Shown here: positions 1 through 9,649 of the stretch, in pieces
How positions within the stretch are numbered: the first letter of the stretch is position 1
Layout: every line of letters starts with the position of its first letter
Assembly (NCBI GenBank): GCA_037974335.1
Contig: CM075760.1
Span: 58,619,812 to 58,683,811, forward strand
Length of the DNA stretch: 64,000 nucleotides
DNA from: Prionace glauca
Lineage: Eukaryota > Chordata > Chondrichthyes > Carcharhiniformes > Carcharhinidae
Direction of reading: 5' to 3'
Program-made: the position numbers and the translations under genes
Notes under the pieces: model-generated
What the model saw: the letters and a program-made list of their open reading frames with translations, nothing else
Told to the model about the DNA's origin: nothing
Database searches by the model: none

Positions 1-474
1 ATCACTCTCTTTGTCAGCCGGAGATATGCCCTACCGCCCCGCCCCCTTTTCTATCGTCCCATTCCCGGGTTAAATCTCACAGCTCCGGAATCCATGAGCT
101 GCTGTCAGGCAGCTTTGAAACATTTTTAAATCTGAGGAATCTTTATTTGGTGAAACTGATCTTCCCAGACAAGCCTGAATTGAAGAAAATAACAATTGGA
201 AACGAAACACAAACTCTTTATCTGGTAGCTGCTCTCTCTCTCTTTCTCTCTCTCTCTTTCGCCGATTAACCTTTCAGTCTGATGGGATTCTGCTGTGTGT
301 TGTCTCAGCCGATCCTGGATTGAATTGGGTGACAGTTTGATCCGAGGTTAATGTGGTTTCCTCGGGGTGTGTGTCTGAGCGGCTGACAGCGCCGCTGCTC
401 AATCTGACTGTTACTTTCTGCGATTCTCCACACAAACCTCAACAGACTGGAGCACCCAATGATAGGTGTGAAGC
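1..474. other. No gene recognised; short CT microsatellite
   Basis: I see no coding signal here. A short CT-rich simple repeat lies near 231-262. The stretch is downstream (3') of the first V segment, which is read on the minus strand. Confidence 0.5.
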
Positions 475-513
475 AGTTTTTGTACGGGGCAGAGACTGAT
501 TTCTATCACTGTG
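475..513 (-). promoter_or_regulatory. 23-bp-spacer RSS of TCR V segment 1
   Basis: On the minus strand a perfect heptamer CACAGTG (513-507) follows the V coding end. It is followed by a 23-nt spacer (506-484) and a nonamer ACAAAAACT (483-475). This is the standard V-side recombination signal read by RAG1/RAG2, and it marks the exon as a rearranging V segment rather than an ordinary Ig-domain gene. Both RSS elements look functional. Confidence 0.95.
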
Positions 514-1081
514 AGACTGAGAGCGCAGTAATAGCGGCCAGCGTCAATCAGCTGCAGGCTCGAGATGGTTAAAGTAGTTAATTTAGCCGAGGTCTGGAGA
601 TCAAGAGAGAAACGGGGTCCAAACCCTTCCCCTCTGTCTTCTCCTGCATTCCAGGAATTTTTCCATATAATGAACTGCAAATCCTTCTGTGGCTGCTGTC
701 TGTACCAATATAAGATGTAGCCGCTTGCTGTAGTGCTGTAGGTACATCGGATAGTCACCGTTTCACCTTCAATCCCCTCTGAAGACTGGGGCTGAGAAAC
801 AAAATCTCCATCACTCGGATCTGTAACGTGTTCAAGAAGAAGAAAAAAATCTAAGTGTTGGACGTGCTGCTGAAATAATATTAACACTTTATATTCACCG
901 AGACATAACTGGAGTTATGAAATAAAAACAAATGATGGTGGAAATACACAGCAGGGTCAAGAACCACCACTGCAGAGAAGCAGAGTTAATGTTTCAGATC
1001 GCGATAACATTTAACCAGATTGGAGTCATCCTTACTGATAAGAAACAGCCCGAACACAATGCAGACAGTGAGGAACTCCAT
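514..1081 (-). CDS. T-cell receptor V segment 1 (alpha/delta type), leader + V exon, germline
   Basis: The leader exon (1081-1036) starts at ATG and encodes a hydrophobic signal peptide beginning MEFLTVCIVFGLF. It ends in phase 1 at a GTAAGG donor. The V exon (820-514) follows an acceptor after a pyrimidine-rich tract. It carries the V-set hallmarks: the first Cys in IRCTYS, the core Trp in YWYRQQP, then FR3 with DAGRYYCALS at the second Cys. A 23-RSS follows directly. The open frame is unbroken. WYRQ and YYCAL fit TCR alpha/delta V families better than Ig VH or TCR beta; this is family knowledge, and gamma cannot be fully excluded. No J or C belonging to it lies in the window. Its RSS faces left, so its partners should be beyond the window start if it rearranges by deletion. 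Confidence 0.9.
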
Positions 1082-1343
1082 GGCGGCTGCAGAACCCGGG
1101 ACTGTGACTAACCTTTAAAACTCCGAGCACTGCCGGAACAGAATCTGTTTTTACAGTCACTTTCTGATCTCAAACTTCCCTCCAATCAACAATTTGCAAT
1201 CTACCCGTCATAGATTGAGATAAGGTTTCAATGAGTTTCAGTGATCAGCTGAAGCTCTTTGACCTTCACTATTACATATCTGAGACTCAGTGACTGAGTG
1301 GGTACAGTGTGTGGTGAGAGGGAAGAATCAGCTTCACTGACAA

Positions 1344-1425
1344 GGCCATAAGAGATAGCAGCAGAATTAAGCCATTCGGCCCATTCGTGTCCATTCCACC
1401 ATTCAATCATGGCCGATATGTTTAA
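1344..1425 (-). repeat. Interspersed repeat fragment
   Basis: It contains the wording aattaagccattcggccc ... attcaatcatggccga. The same repeat recurs near 45,530-45,660 and 48,632-48,705. It is probably the end of a SINE or LINE; the family name is unknown to me. Confidence 0.6.
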
Positions 1426-1435
1426 AATCCCGCAG

Positions 1436-1870
1436 AATCAGAGAATCCCTGCAGTGCACAAGGAGGCCATTCGGCCCATCGAGCCTGAACCGGCCACAAG
1501 TCTGAACCGAACACCCCATGGATGTTGATTGGGTTGATTAGCCACGGTAAATTGCTCCTTAATGTCAGGGGGATTAGAAGGTAAAAGTGTGGGGTTGCGG
1601 GGATAGCACAGGACCCGGATGGGACTGTTGTCGGTGCAGGCTCGATGGGTCAAATGTCCTCCTCCTGCACTGTAGGGATTGTATTCTATGATTCAATCCC
1701 ACCCAAGCCTATTCCTGTAACGCCACATATTTACCAGGCCATCCCCCTGACACCAGGGTCAATTTGTCATGGATTACCAATCTTACCCGCGTATCTTTGG
1801 GAGGAAACAGGAGCATCCGGAGGAGACCCACACAGACACGGGGAGGACAATATACGGATTGTACAACAGC
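1436..1870. repeat. Three juxtaposed tRNA-SINE fragments in opposite orientations
   Basis: Approximate pieces are 1436-1505 (antisense 3' end), 1550-1690 (sense 3' end with the tail CACTGTAGGGATT) and 1690-1870 (antisense, with the 'atctttgggaggaaacaggagcat' type body split across the line). All belong to the shark tRNA-derived SINE seen in full at 5190-5528. The sense and antisense pieces meet tail to tail near 1690. Confidence 0.8.
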
Positions 1871-1879
1871 GGATTTAGG

Positions 1880-2700
1880 TGCCGATCCCTTGAGAGAAAC
1901 AAATGCAGCAACCCGAAAGATCCAAGCTCAGAAATGAAGATAAACGAATCGAAAGGCAGTGAGTGAATCAAAGGCCGATACAATATTCGAAGGAGAGAGG
2001 TAAGTAGAGAGGAACAGATGGAGAGGCAGAGGGATAAACAAGAGAAAAGGGAATGACAGAAATGAGCAGTAACAGGGAGATTATGGGTGGGGAGTGGGGG
2101 TGGTGCAGACATTGAGATAAGTGAGGGATAGGCGGGAGCCAGAAGGGAAATAGATGATGGTACGGTGAAGGGAACAGTTGGAGATATGTAGAGATAATAC
2201 AGAGAGAGACGCAAAGAGAGACAAACGGACAGATGACAAGTGAAACAGAGATAGACAGTGACAGAAACAAACGGGTCCATCTTGAAAAGCAATGGTCTAA
2301 ATCCAATCAGATTCCAGAAAGGGAAAGTAAAATAACAACTTAGAACGTGATGCCAGCAGGGAGATTTCTGAGAGGCGCTTCGCACCCTCAGAATGAAACC
2401 AGTATCACTATTACATTGCGATCCTGCCCCTGTCCCTGCAGTAAACACGCACATGCGGTGAGGCAGCTCCATCTGGCGGCGATCCGAGGTAAATTATTAT
2501 TTTCTGGAAAACCACCGAATTCTCAGAATGGAAGGACGTTACTGCATAAGTTTGAAGCCTATGTTTAGTTATTAGTGTCACAAGGCAGGGCTAATAAATT
2601 CTGAGTTTCTCTTTCTCCCTGTACTTCTCTGGTTCCCCGGCTCTCTCTTCGTTTGGGACCGATGTACCTTGTCCTGTCATTCCGCCTGTTTCAAGGTCGA
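1880..2700. other. Purine-rich intergenic DNA, no gene recognised
   Basis: GA-rich and CA-rich low-complexity sequence occupies about 1990-2280. The long open frames on the minus strand here are Ser/Leu/Pro-rich by-products of that composition. Confidence 0.6.
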
Positions 2701-2704
2701 CCTA

Positions 2705-3003
2705 AATTAAGCATTCTGGAAGGTCAGAGCATATCGTTGGACTGTATTTACTAGACAGCTCCTTTTCAAACTATGATCTTGTACATCCATTATCCCGGAC
2801 AAGCTCTGAGACATTTGATGAAGATATGTAGCTCGGACAATACCGACAAGTCACAGGATTTATTAGATAGTTTCTCGGCTGCTTTGCACAAAAGAAAAAC
2901 ACTGTTCCTTTAAAAATCACCAGGGCTCTTCAGCCTGACAGCACCCTGTATTTCTGCGCCATGGAGCCCACACTGGTGCAGAAATGTCGCGAATTCCGCA
3001 TAA
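2705..3003 (+). pseudogene. Degraded TCR V-segment pseudogene
   Basis: Remnants of a V exon can be read in pieces. EGQSISLDC is the FR1 first Cys near 2712-2740. YPGQAL is the FR2 region near 2790-2810. An FR3 ending in ALQPDSTLYFCAMEP lies at about 2925-2968. In-frame stops and frame changes separate these pieces. After the second Cys there is a weak heptamer CACACTG (about 2969-2975), a roughly 24-nt gap and a poor nonamer. The 3' flank is clearly homologous to that of the pseudogene at 6616-6855, including the shared 'cagcagggcgc'-like stretch, so the two are paralogues. No usable leader was found. Confidence 0.75.
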
Positions 3004-3004
3004 A

Positions 3005-3450
3005 AGCGCCAGACTGGGAGTTCCGGTGAGTGATCAGCAGAGGGCGCTCCCGCACCGATAAACAGAAACAATTATTTGGTCTCCACAGGGAGAGTCGCAG
3101 AATCATAAATGAAATATCAAAACAAAACTGAACACTCAACATGAACAGCTGTGCCACAGTTGAATTTTTAACTATGCTAAAAATAGAGTTATGGTTCGTT
3201 CACTCACGCACAGTCCTTTGATGATATTCCCTTGCCTATGTGAATTACTGTCTAACACTTTCCCTATCTTGACTCTCCGTTCCGAGGCAGGTTTGCTCAA
3301 AGAGTTCGTTTGGTTATCTCTATTCCGGAGGGAGCAATAAGGACACATTAGTAAGTTAGATAGTCTTTATTAGAGCATGTGATAGTGAACGAGAAGCTGC
3401 GATGGAAACTTATTTGAAGAGGGAAGCGGCTAAAAAGTTAGCCAACCATC
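3005..3450. other. No gene recognised
   Basis: Single-copy-looking sequence with no splice-framed coding segment or repeat that I recognise. Confidence 0.4.
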
Positions 3451-3454
3451 TCAT

Positions 3455-3572
3455 GAAGGAGCAGCGCTCCGAAAGTTTGTGATACCAAATAAAACTGCTG
3501 GACTTTAACCTGGTATTGTGAGGCCTCTTACTGCGCCCGCCCAAGTTCAACTCCGGCATCTCCACATCATCG
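3455..3572 (+). repeat. Penelope/SINE-like 3' tail repeat
   Basis: The stretch contains the dispersed tail 'gctccgaaagtttgtg ... ggactttaacctggta ... ccggcatctccacatc'. Related copies lie at 6530-6618, 11,070-11,215, 31,310-31,390 (antisense) and 45,069-45,180 (antisense). The perfect stem GGAGC/GCTCC lies at about 3462-3474. Confidence 0.75.
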
Positions 3573-3574
3573 AT

Positions 3575-4320
3575 AAATATTTGGCCAATAAATGGAAATG
3601 TTAAAAAGGAGTAATATTGGAAGAAGATAGATGATGAGGAATAAGTGGATAAATGTTTAAGAGAGACAGGAAATAAGTAATAGGCCGAACCTCCTCACCG
3701 TGTGCTGTAAAACACTATGATTCTAAGATAATGAAGTGTTCTGTTCAGCTAGAAAGACAAAAGGAAACAGAACTGATGAAAGAATTTACTCTGTTACATA
3801 CAGGAAACAAAGAGATTCGGGAGCAGTGATGGTTCGAGTGGTCTTTGGTTTGACAAAGCCAATTGCTCAGTGGCACCGTGAATAACGTCAGATAACAACA
3901 TCGTTAATAGTCCATTTGGTGACACTGCCCTTCGGCCTCACATTCAGCTCTCGCCTCTCCTTCCCCTGCTCACCATTCAGAGTCCCGACCTCGGCTGCAA
4001 GTCCGGCCTAGAAATCAGACCCGGATTGATCCTCTTCTGCACCTCCATCATCATGAAGACAAACACCCGCAAATGTGTCGCCTTGTACAGATTGATGAAG
4101 TTATTCATCCCGGAAACCTGTGTGTTTGTGTGTATTGGAGTAATTGAGTTTGATCCGGGAGTAATCTGAGCGCCAAATGTCACATTTCTCAACAGTGACG
4201 ATCGTTAACCTCAGCGAGGGATTACAATTCAGACCAGGCTGTGTTGTGGGCTTAATTCTCTGTACATGCCGATAAGATGCAACACTTTTTTATACGGAAT
4301 CATTGATGATGAACTTCCAC
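3575..4320. other. No gene recognised
   Basis: Nothing interpretable beyond the flank of V segment 2. Confidence 0.4.
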
Positions 4321-4321
4321 C

Positions 4322-4360
4322 GGTTTTTGTATGAGGTCCGTGGGAGCCTTATTCACTGTG
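4322..4360 (-). promoter_or_regulatory. 23-bp-spacer RSS of TCR V segment 2
   Basis: On the minus strand there is a perfect heptamer CACAGTG (4360-4354), a 23-nt spacer (4353-4331) and a nonamer ACAAAAACC (4330-4322) identical to consensus. This is the strongest V-side RSS in the window. Confidence 0.96.
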
Positions 4361-4841
4361 GGTCTCAGTGCACAGTAATACACGGCGCTGTCTGTCATCT
4401 TCAAACCTTTCATGGACAAGTGAAAAGTGCTTTGTTTCAGGCTGAGATTCCCGCTGAAATGCTCAAAGCCGGGAGCCGTCTCGTTAAACCCATAACTATC
4501 GGCTCTGAGCAGATACTGAGGAGCTCGGTGTGGATACTGGCGATACCAGAACAGGCCATAGCTTGTAGCTGAACTCGATACAGAGTAATTGCAGGATATT
4601 GCTGAATCTTCACCCTCGGCTGCTTCAACTCTTGGCTCCAGCTGGAACACCGAGTCTCCGTTACTCATCTCTGAAGATAAACAGCAGACACACAGTGGGT
4701 TAGGAGTAAGAGGAAGACAATAATCAAACAGCGATGGGAAAAGCAGATTGCAAAAGGATTACGATGTATTTTAGGAATGTCCCAGTTTCACTGACCTGCG
4801 ATCAGGGCAATAACCAGAGTTAGAAATATTTTCACCCTCAT
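4361..4841 (-). CDS. T-cell receptor V segment 2 (alpha/delta type), leader + V exon, germline
   Basis: The leader exon (4841-4796) encodes MRVKIFLTLVIALIA and ends in phase 1 at a GTCAGT donor. The V exon (4670-4361) follows an acceptor ending TTTATCTTCAG. Landmarks are the first Cys in AISCNYS, FWYRQYP in FR2, the FR3 SLKQSTFHLSM strand, and DSAVYYCALRP at the second Cys. The consensus 23-RSS is attached. No stop or frameshift is seen. Potential N-glycosylation sites are present (NYS, NLS). Segments 2 and 3 share the CALRP ending, which suggests they are close subfamily members although they lie on opposite strands. Like segment 1, its signal faces left. Confidence 0.92.
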
Positions 4842-5185
4842 GGTTCCAGTCTGAACTCCAGGAACAGAAACACGAATCTCTGGCTGTAATCGATTTGGAA
4901 TGTGAGGATTTGAAAGAGAAGGAGTATGCAATACCATTGGCTGGGTTTTATTTCCCCTCCCATTTTATACCGGTCAATAGAAACTTTCTGAAGAAGGAGG
5001 CCGTGATGTTTTGTATGTGATCACAGAACGCCCTCCTGTGGACAGTACAGCAGCACCAGAAACAGACACAGAACCAAGAGCCCAGACATATACACTCCGA
5101 GAAACATAGAGACACAGAAATATCCAGTACAGCTACAATTCTGGGAAAGAGGAAACATCCACTCCACATCCACCCTGTTAACAGC
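4842..5185. other. 5' flank of V segment 2, no gene recognised
   Basis: It presumably contains the V promoter, but I find no clear octamer or TATA element by eye. Confidence 0.4.
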
Positions 5186-5189
5186 TCTT

Positions 5190-5528
5190 ACCATAGAACC
5201 CTACAGTGCAGAAACAGGCCCTTCGGCCCATCGAGTCTGCACCGAACACAATCCCACCCAAACCCCATCCCCATATCCCTATACATTTTACCTGCTAATC
5301 CCTCTAACCTACACATCCCAGGATACTAAGGGGCAATTTTAGCATAGCCAATGAACCTAACCCGCACATCTTTGGACTGTGGGAGGAAACCGGAGCACCC
5401 GGAGGAAACCCACGCAGACACGAGGAGTATGTGCAAACTCCACACAGACAGTGACCCGAGCCGGGAATCGAACCCAGGACCCTGGAGCTGTGAAGCAGCA
5501 GTGCTAACCACTGTGCTACCGTGCCGCC
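5190..5528 (-). repeat. Full-length tRNA-derived SINE (shark type)
   Basis: Read on the minus strand, it begins GGGGCGGCACGGTAGCAC, with tRNA A-box-like and B-box-like (GGTTCGATTCCCGG) segments. It continues through the conserved body and ends in the 'gatgggccgaagggcctg ... ctgcactgtagggttct' tail. It is the same family as the copies at 15,753-16,045, 19,163-19,325, 35,284-35,458, 42,944-43,262 and 58,045-58,385. A TTTGAAAGG unit is repeated about three times just after it at 5530-5560. Confidence 0.9.
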
Positions 5529-5561
5529 CCTTTGAAAGGTTTGAAAGGTTTGAAAGGTTTT

Positions 5562-5945
5562 AATAAAGTTACCTCTTTCTCTTCTAAACTCCAGTGGATG
5601 CAAACCCAGCATCACCATTCTTTCTTTGTAAAATAACCTACTCATTCTGGTAATAGACCTTCGAATATTTTCTAAAGCATTACCATTCGATAAGGAGACA
5701 AGTATTGTGCACAATTCTCCAAATATGGTCTCACAAATGCCCTGTATAACGGAAACATGCCCTGACTATTTTTGCAATACATTCCCTCATAATAAGTGAT
5801 AACATTCTATGTTATTTTCTAATTAATTGCTGTACTTGCACACTAACCCCTTGTGATTTCTGGACCAGGACAGCCAAATTCATTTATACCTCAGAGTTTC
5901 GTGATCGCTCGTCATTTACACATTAATCTTCTTTCATTTTCAGCA
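5562..5945. other. No gene recognised
   Basis: AT-rich sequence between a SINE and a Penelope-like remnant. Parts resemble the 3' ends of CR1-like LINEs (antisense) near 5570-5760, but the match is weak. Confidence 0.35.
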
Positions 5946-5947
5946 TG

Positions 5948-6618
5948 CCAAAATTGAGAACACCATCCACCAGGTACACGGGACATACCCTTGCAACTCG
6001 GCTAACGTCGTCTACCTAATACGCTGCAGGAAAGGATGTCCCGAAGTCTGGTACATTGGGAAGACCATGCTGACGCTACGACAACGGATGAATGAACATC
6101 GCTCAACAATCACCAGGCAAGACTGTTCCCTTCCTGTTGGCGAACACTTCAGTGGTCACGGGCATTCAGCCTCTGACCTTCGGGTAAGCATTCTCCAAGG
6201 CGGCCTTCACGACACACGACAGCGCAGAGCCGCTGAGCAGAGACTGATAGCCAAGTTCTGCACACATGAGGATGGCCTCAACCGAGATTTTGGGTTCATG
6301 TCACACTATCTGTAGCCCCCATGACTTGCCTGGGTTTGCAACATCTCACTAACTGTACTGTCTGGAGACAATACACATCTCTTTAACCTATGTTTAATGC
6401 TATCTCCACTCACATTGTCTGCACATCTAAGACTTGAATAGCAGGTTAGCTGTAAAGACTCGCATTCTAATCAGTATTCTGTAAACTGTGTGTGTCTTTA
6501 TATGCCCTTCTCTGACCAGAACTTTCCACACACCTGACGAAGGAATAGCGTTTCCGAAAGCTTGTGTGTTTACTAGTACCTAAACTGATTGGACTTTAGC
6601 CTGGTGTTGTGAGAATTC
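5948..6618 (+). mobile_element. Penelope-like retroelement remnant with GIY-YIG endonuclease domain and 3' tail
   Basis: The open stretch to 6315 encodes a GIY-YIG endonuclease module with VVYLIRC and WYIGKT motifs, followed by the LRQRMNEHRS helix and the EQRLIAKF segment near its C-terminus. This combination is diagnostic of the C-terminal endonuclease of Penelope-like elements. The reverse transcriptase part is absent, so the copy is 5'-truncated, as is usual. The downstream non-coding tail contains ctgacgaagg...ccgaaag and ends in 'cctggtgttgtgag'. The tail runs directly into a V-segment pseudogene, so the element appears to have landed inside that V exon or replaced its 5' half. Confidence 0.8.
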
Positions 6619-6855
6619 TTCCTGCACTGGTACCGTCAGCAGGCCTGGAAAGCTCCAGTGTACATGGTTCTTCTTATTGGAGAGAATGTACAAAAGGGCA
6701 GTGACCTCAAAGATAAGTTTCTTTCTAAATTTGATAAAAATAACAAGTCTACAAAGCTAACGATCATTTATACCGTGACCTCCGATAGCGTCATGTATTC
6801 CTGTGCCATGAAGCCCATACTGCTACAGAGATATAACGCATGCCGTACAAAAACC
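6616..6855 (+). pseudogene. TCR V-segment pseudogene, 5'-truncated at a Penelope-like element
   Basis: The open frame starts in FR2 (HWYRQQAWKAPVYM) and runs through FR3 to SVMYSCAMKP at the second Cys. The leader, FR1 and first Cys are missing, replaced by the Penelope-like tail. The 3' signal is a poor heptamer CATACTG (6816-6822), a 24-nt gap and a perfect nonamer ACAAAAACC (6847-6855). The tyrosine before the Cys is replaced by serine. I infer a non-functional V, paralogous to the one at 2705-3003. Confidence 0.85.
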
Positions 6856-6859
6856 CCAC

Positions 6860-7805
6860 ATTGGCAGTTCCAGTTAGCTGCCAGCAGGGCGCGCACACGC
6901 GCATCACTGATCACTGATCCGCATCACTGATAAAGATTTTGCAAAGTATTGAATCATTTAAGAACACTGACACTCCCGGTCCGAGTCTACTGGTCCGCAA
7001 TGTGGAATGAACATTTGGCTATCGCTGTTACAGAGAGGCAAAGTTATAGAATTCCAATGTGACATTATTATTGAGTTCAATTCTCTCCAGACTAAGTCTA
7101 CCTGTGACTACACTATCTGTGGTAGCCCCGCCCACAGGTTTCCTGTGCTCTTCTCACCCCGATCTGTCTCACCTGCGTTGTTTTATTAGAGCTTTTATTG
7201 GAGATACCGATCTTTTCTGCTTTCCCCTGCTTGGCACTCTTTTGATCAGCAGTCATGGGGATGCAACCTATATTCACACTCTGAAAGAGGGTTTCTCACA
7301 CTGCAAAGTTACAAATTGAGGGAACATCGTGTGGAAATATCTTAGGCCATTCATTATTCTATCACTTCTAATGAAGTAGATGTCTCAACTCTAAAAAGAA
7401 ATCATCCCCCACCATAACTGCTTTCCCAAACATGTTTCAAAACAAGCTGCTTGTTATGTTGTTGTGTGGACGGATATTGTCATTCTCCATGTCAGAACAG
7501 AGCCATCAAGACTCAGGGGACCAGTCGGTTCCTGAAATGACAGTTGAAGGGGAAAGTAATCTCCTGTCGTGGGATGACCAAATTCACTTCTCTCCGCCAA
7601 TAGGATAAATTGCAGACAAAGGAACGATGAGATCATTGGTTGCATTGAAGTACGTAGAAACTTGAAGCTGATTGGATGTCATCTGATGACATTTTCAGCA
7701 GTAAACCAATCAACAGGGGCCCGGATCTGACTCGATCTTTTCCGCTCTTGACTAAAAACAATTCAGATTCAACCCGTTCTGGTCAAATTCGCCGCAAGCT
7801 CTTTG
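6860..7805. other. No gene recognised; 5' flank of V segment 3
   Basis: Short open frames occur but none shows V, J or other domain signatures. Confidence 0.4.
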
Positions 7806-7810
7806 CAAAC

Positions 7811-8697
7811 ATGTCTCCTTTTCCTCTGCATTTATTCCTCACAGCGGCAGCACTTTTAACCGGTAGGTTCACAAACTGATCCACTCTGTGCTACACATCT
7901 TTGCCATAAACTACATTCTATCCTGCGCTTCGCTCAGCGCGAGGGGCTGAGGGTGTGTGGTCAGGGAATGGATTGATCTCAACATCGAAAAATTATCAGG
8001 TTCTCAACACTGAACACTGTTGGGATTAGGCACAATTCCCCCATGGAATGAGAGAGATTGAGTTGGGCTCAGGTTGAAACCAGTGAATAACTTGGGCAAC
8101 ACCACACTTCAAAAAGACAGACCGAGAGCAGTTTCCAATTACAGGAACTGAAGGCGAGGAACTGATCTCGTTAGAAAGAATAGAAAGTTTATGGTAGAAA
8201 CTTTAATTAATCGCCACAACCACTTTCCCTTTCCAGCGGCTGAACTCTGAAATATATTTTTGTTGCGCTGTGTGATTTCTTTCTGAGATTATTGCTCAAG
8301 ATGACGACATATTTGGTGGGGGGTGCGGGTGGGTGGTGGAGACAGAGTGAAGTCGCATTGTTTCTTTAATATTTCTTTGCTTTCTTACAGGACATTGCGG
8401 AGGAGATTCTGTTTCACAGACACCGGCTGCAGTCACCGTCACTGAAGGAGATGTTGTTCAGTTACTCTGTAATTACACAGTTACAAGTACCAGCACTCCT
8501 TATTTATTCTGGTACCGACAGTATTCCAGCGGGTCCATGGTGTTACTGCTGAAGAGATATAGATACAGCGACAACACAGAGACATCCCTCGGGGATCGTT
8601 TTTCAGCGGAGCTCAATGAAACAACCCGCACCGTCCCGCTGAAAGTGTCTAAAACAGAGCTGACAGACTCCGGGGTGTATTACTGCGCACTGAGACC
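7811..8697 (+). CDS. T-cell receptor V segment 3 (alpha/delta type), leader + V exon, germline
   Basis: The leader exon (7811-7862) encodes MSPFPLHLFLTAAALLT and ends in phase 1 at GTAGGT. The 528-bp intron ends in TTTCTTACAG. The V exon (8391-8697) contains the first Cys in LLCNYT, FWYRQYSSG in FR2, an FR3 with RFSAELNETTRTVPL, and DSGVYYCALRP at the second Cys. The frame is intact throughout. This V lies on the strand opposite to segments 1 and 2. Its RSS faces right, towards the receptor genes and the IgM cluster, so using D/J segments to the left of the window would require inversional joining. Confidence 0.92.
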
Positions 8698-8736
8698 CAC
8701 AGAGACACAGAGCTGGGCTGAACCTGTACAAAAACT
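8698..8736 (+). promoter_or_regulatory. 23-bp-spacer RSS of TCR V segment 3
   Basis: Heptamer CACAGAG (8698-8704; one base off CACAGTG, with the critical CAC intact), a 23-nt spacer (8705-8727) and nonamer ACAAAAACT (8728-8736). Confidence 0.92.
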
Positions 8737-9079
8737 CTCAGAGCCTCACGCAACATAACGGAGCGTGAGGCAAACATTGTGATCAGAGTGAGTCTGAAAT
8801 GAAACCTGAAATCGTGGTGATTTCTCAATCTTTTACTGAGAATATTTTTATTAATAACAAATATGTTGCAAAATTAAAACATCGAGACACTTAAAAGAAT
8901 GAGCTTGAGAATATTTTTGTAAATTTTAATGTCCCGAAGTGTTTTATGTAATAAACACAGCAGCTATTTTTGGCCTCACAATGATATTATTTCATTCAGT
9001 AATATTGTAGTGCTCTGTCTGTGTCAGTCATTGTGATTGGTGAACAGATACCGAACAGGGTCTTTCTCTTGCTCTTTTT

Positions 9080-9200
9080 GGAAACAGTGACCATGTGGCA
9101 CCTCCACCTGAGAGGGAAGACGGTACCCCAGATTTAACAGGTCATCGAGAGGCTGACAGATCTGACAGTGCAGCATTTCTAAACACTGCGCTGTCTCCTC
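9080..9200 (+). repeat. Degenerate interspersed repeat
   Basis: The wording 'cacctgagagggaagacgg ... gacagtgcagcatttct' resembles a dispersed repeat I associate with shark and other fish genomes. It also explains the open frame on the other strand. Confidence 0.45.
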
Positions 9201-9524
9201 GGTAAGTTCCCGGAGTGTTGTTCCGGATAGATTGCTGATGTCTCCTGGAGTGGAAGGAATTTCTGAAGGGACTGGATCAGAATTCGGGAAGTCTCGGGGA
9301 GTGGTGTCCACTCATTAACCCGATCTGGGCAAAACTTACTGAAATAACGAAAATGAAATTAAAACTAAACATTATTGGTTCCCGTGGAATCAGGAAGGCA
9401 ATGAATGCAACCTGTACAAACAGGTATCCCTCGAAAAAAGAGATCGTACTTTTAATGATGTAGCGCCTTTCACAGACTCCAGAGGTCAAATGGGACTTGC
9501 GAACCTAAGGAATTTCATTTTCAG

Positions 9525-9645
9525 TGTAGAACATAGAACATTACAGCGCAATACAGGCCCTTCGGCCCTCGATGTTGTGCCAGCCAGTGGGACCAATCTA
9601 ATGACCCTCTAACCTAAACTATTCCAATGTTACCCATATGCCTAT
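9525..9645 (-). repeat. Interspersed repeat end (LINE/SINE related)
   Basis: It contains 'atacaggcccttcggccctc' and 'ctaacctaaactattcc'-type wording, typical of shark repeats read in antisense. Confidence 0.6.
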
Positions 9646-9649
9646 AGTT

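Noticed and set aside
5304-5714. 136-codon minus-strand frame
   Set aside because: Read-through of the tRNA-derived SINE and flank.
9024-9311. 95-codon minus-strand frame
   Set aside because: Overlaps a degenerate interspersed repeat; no domain or codon signal.
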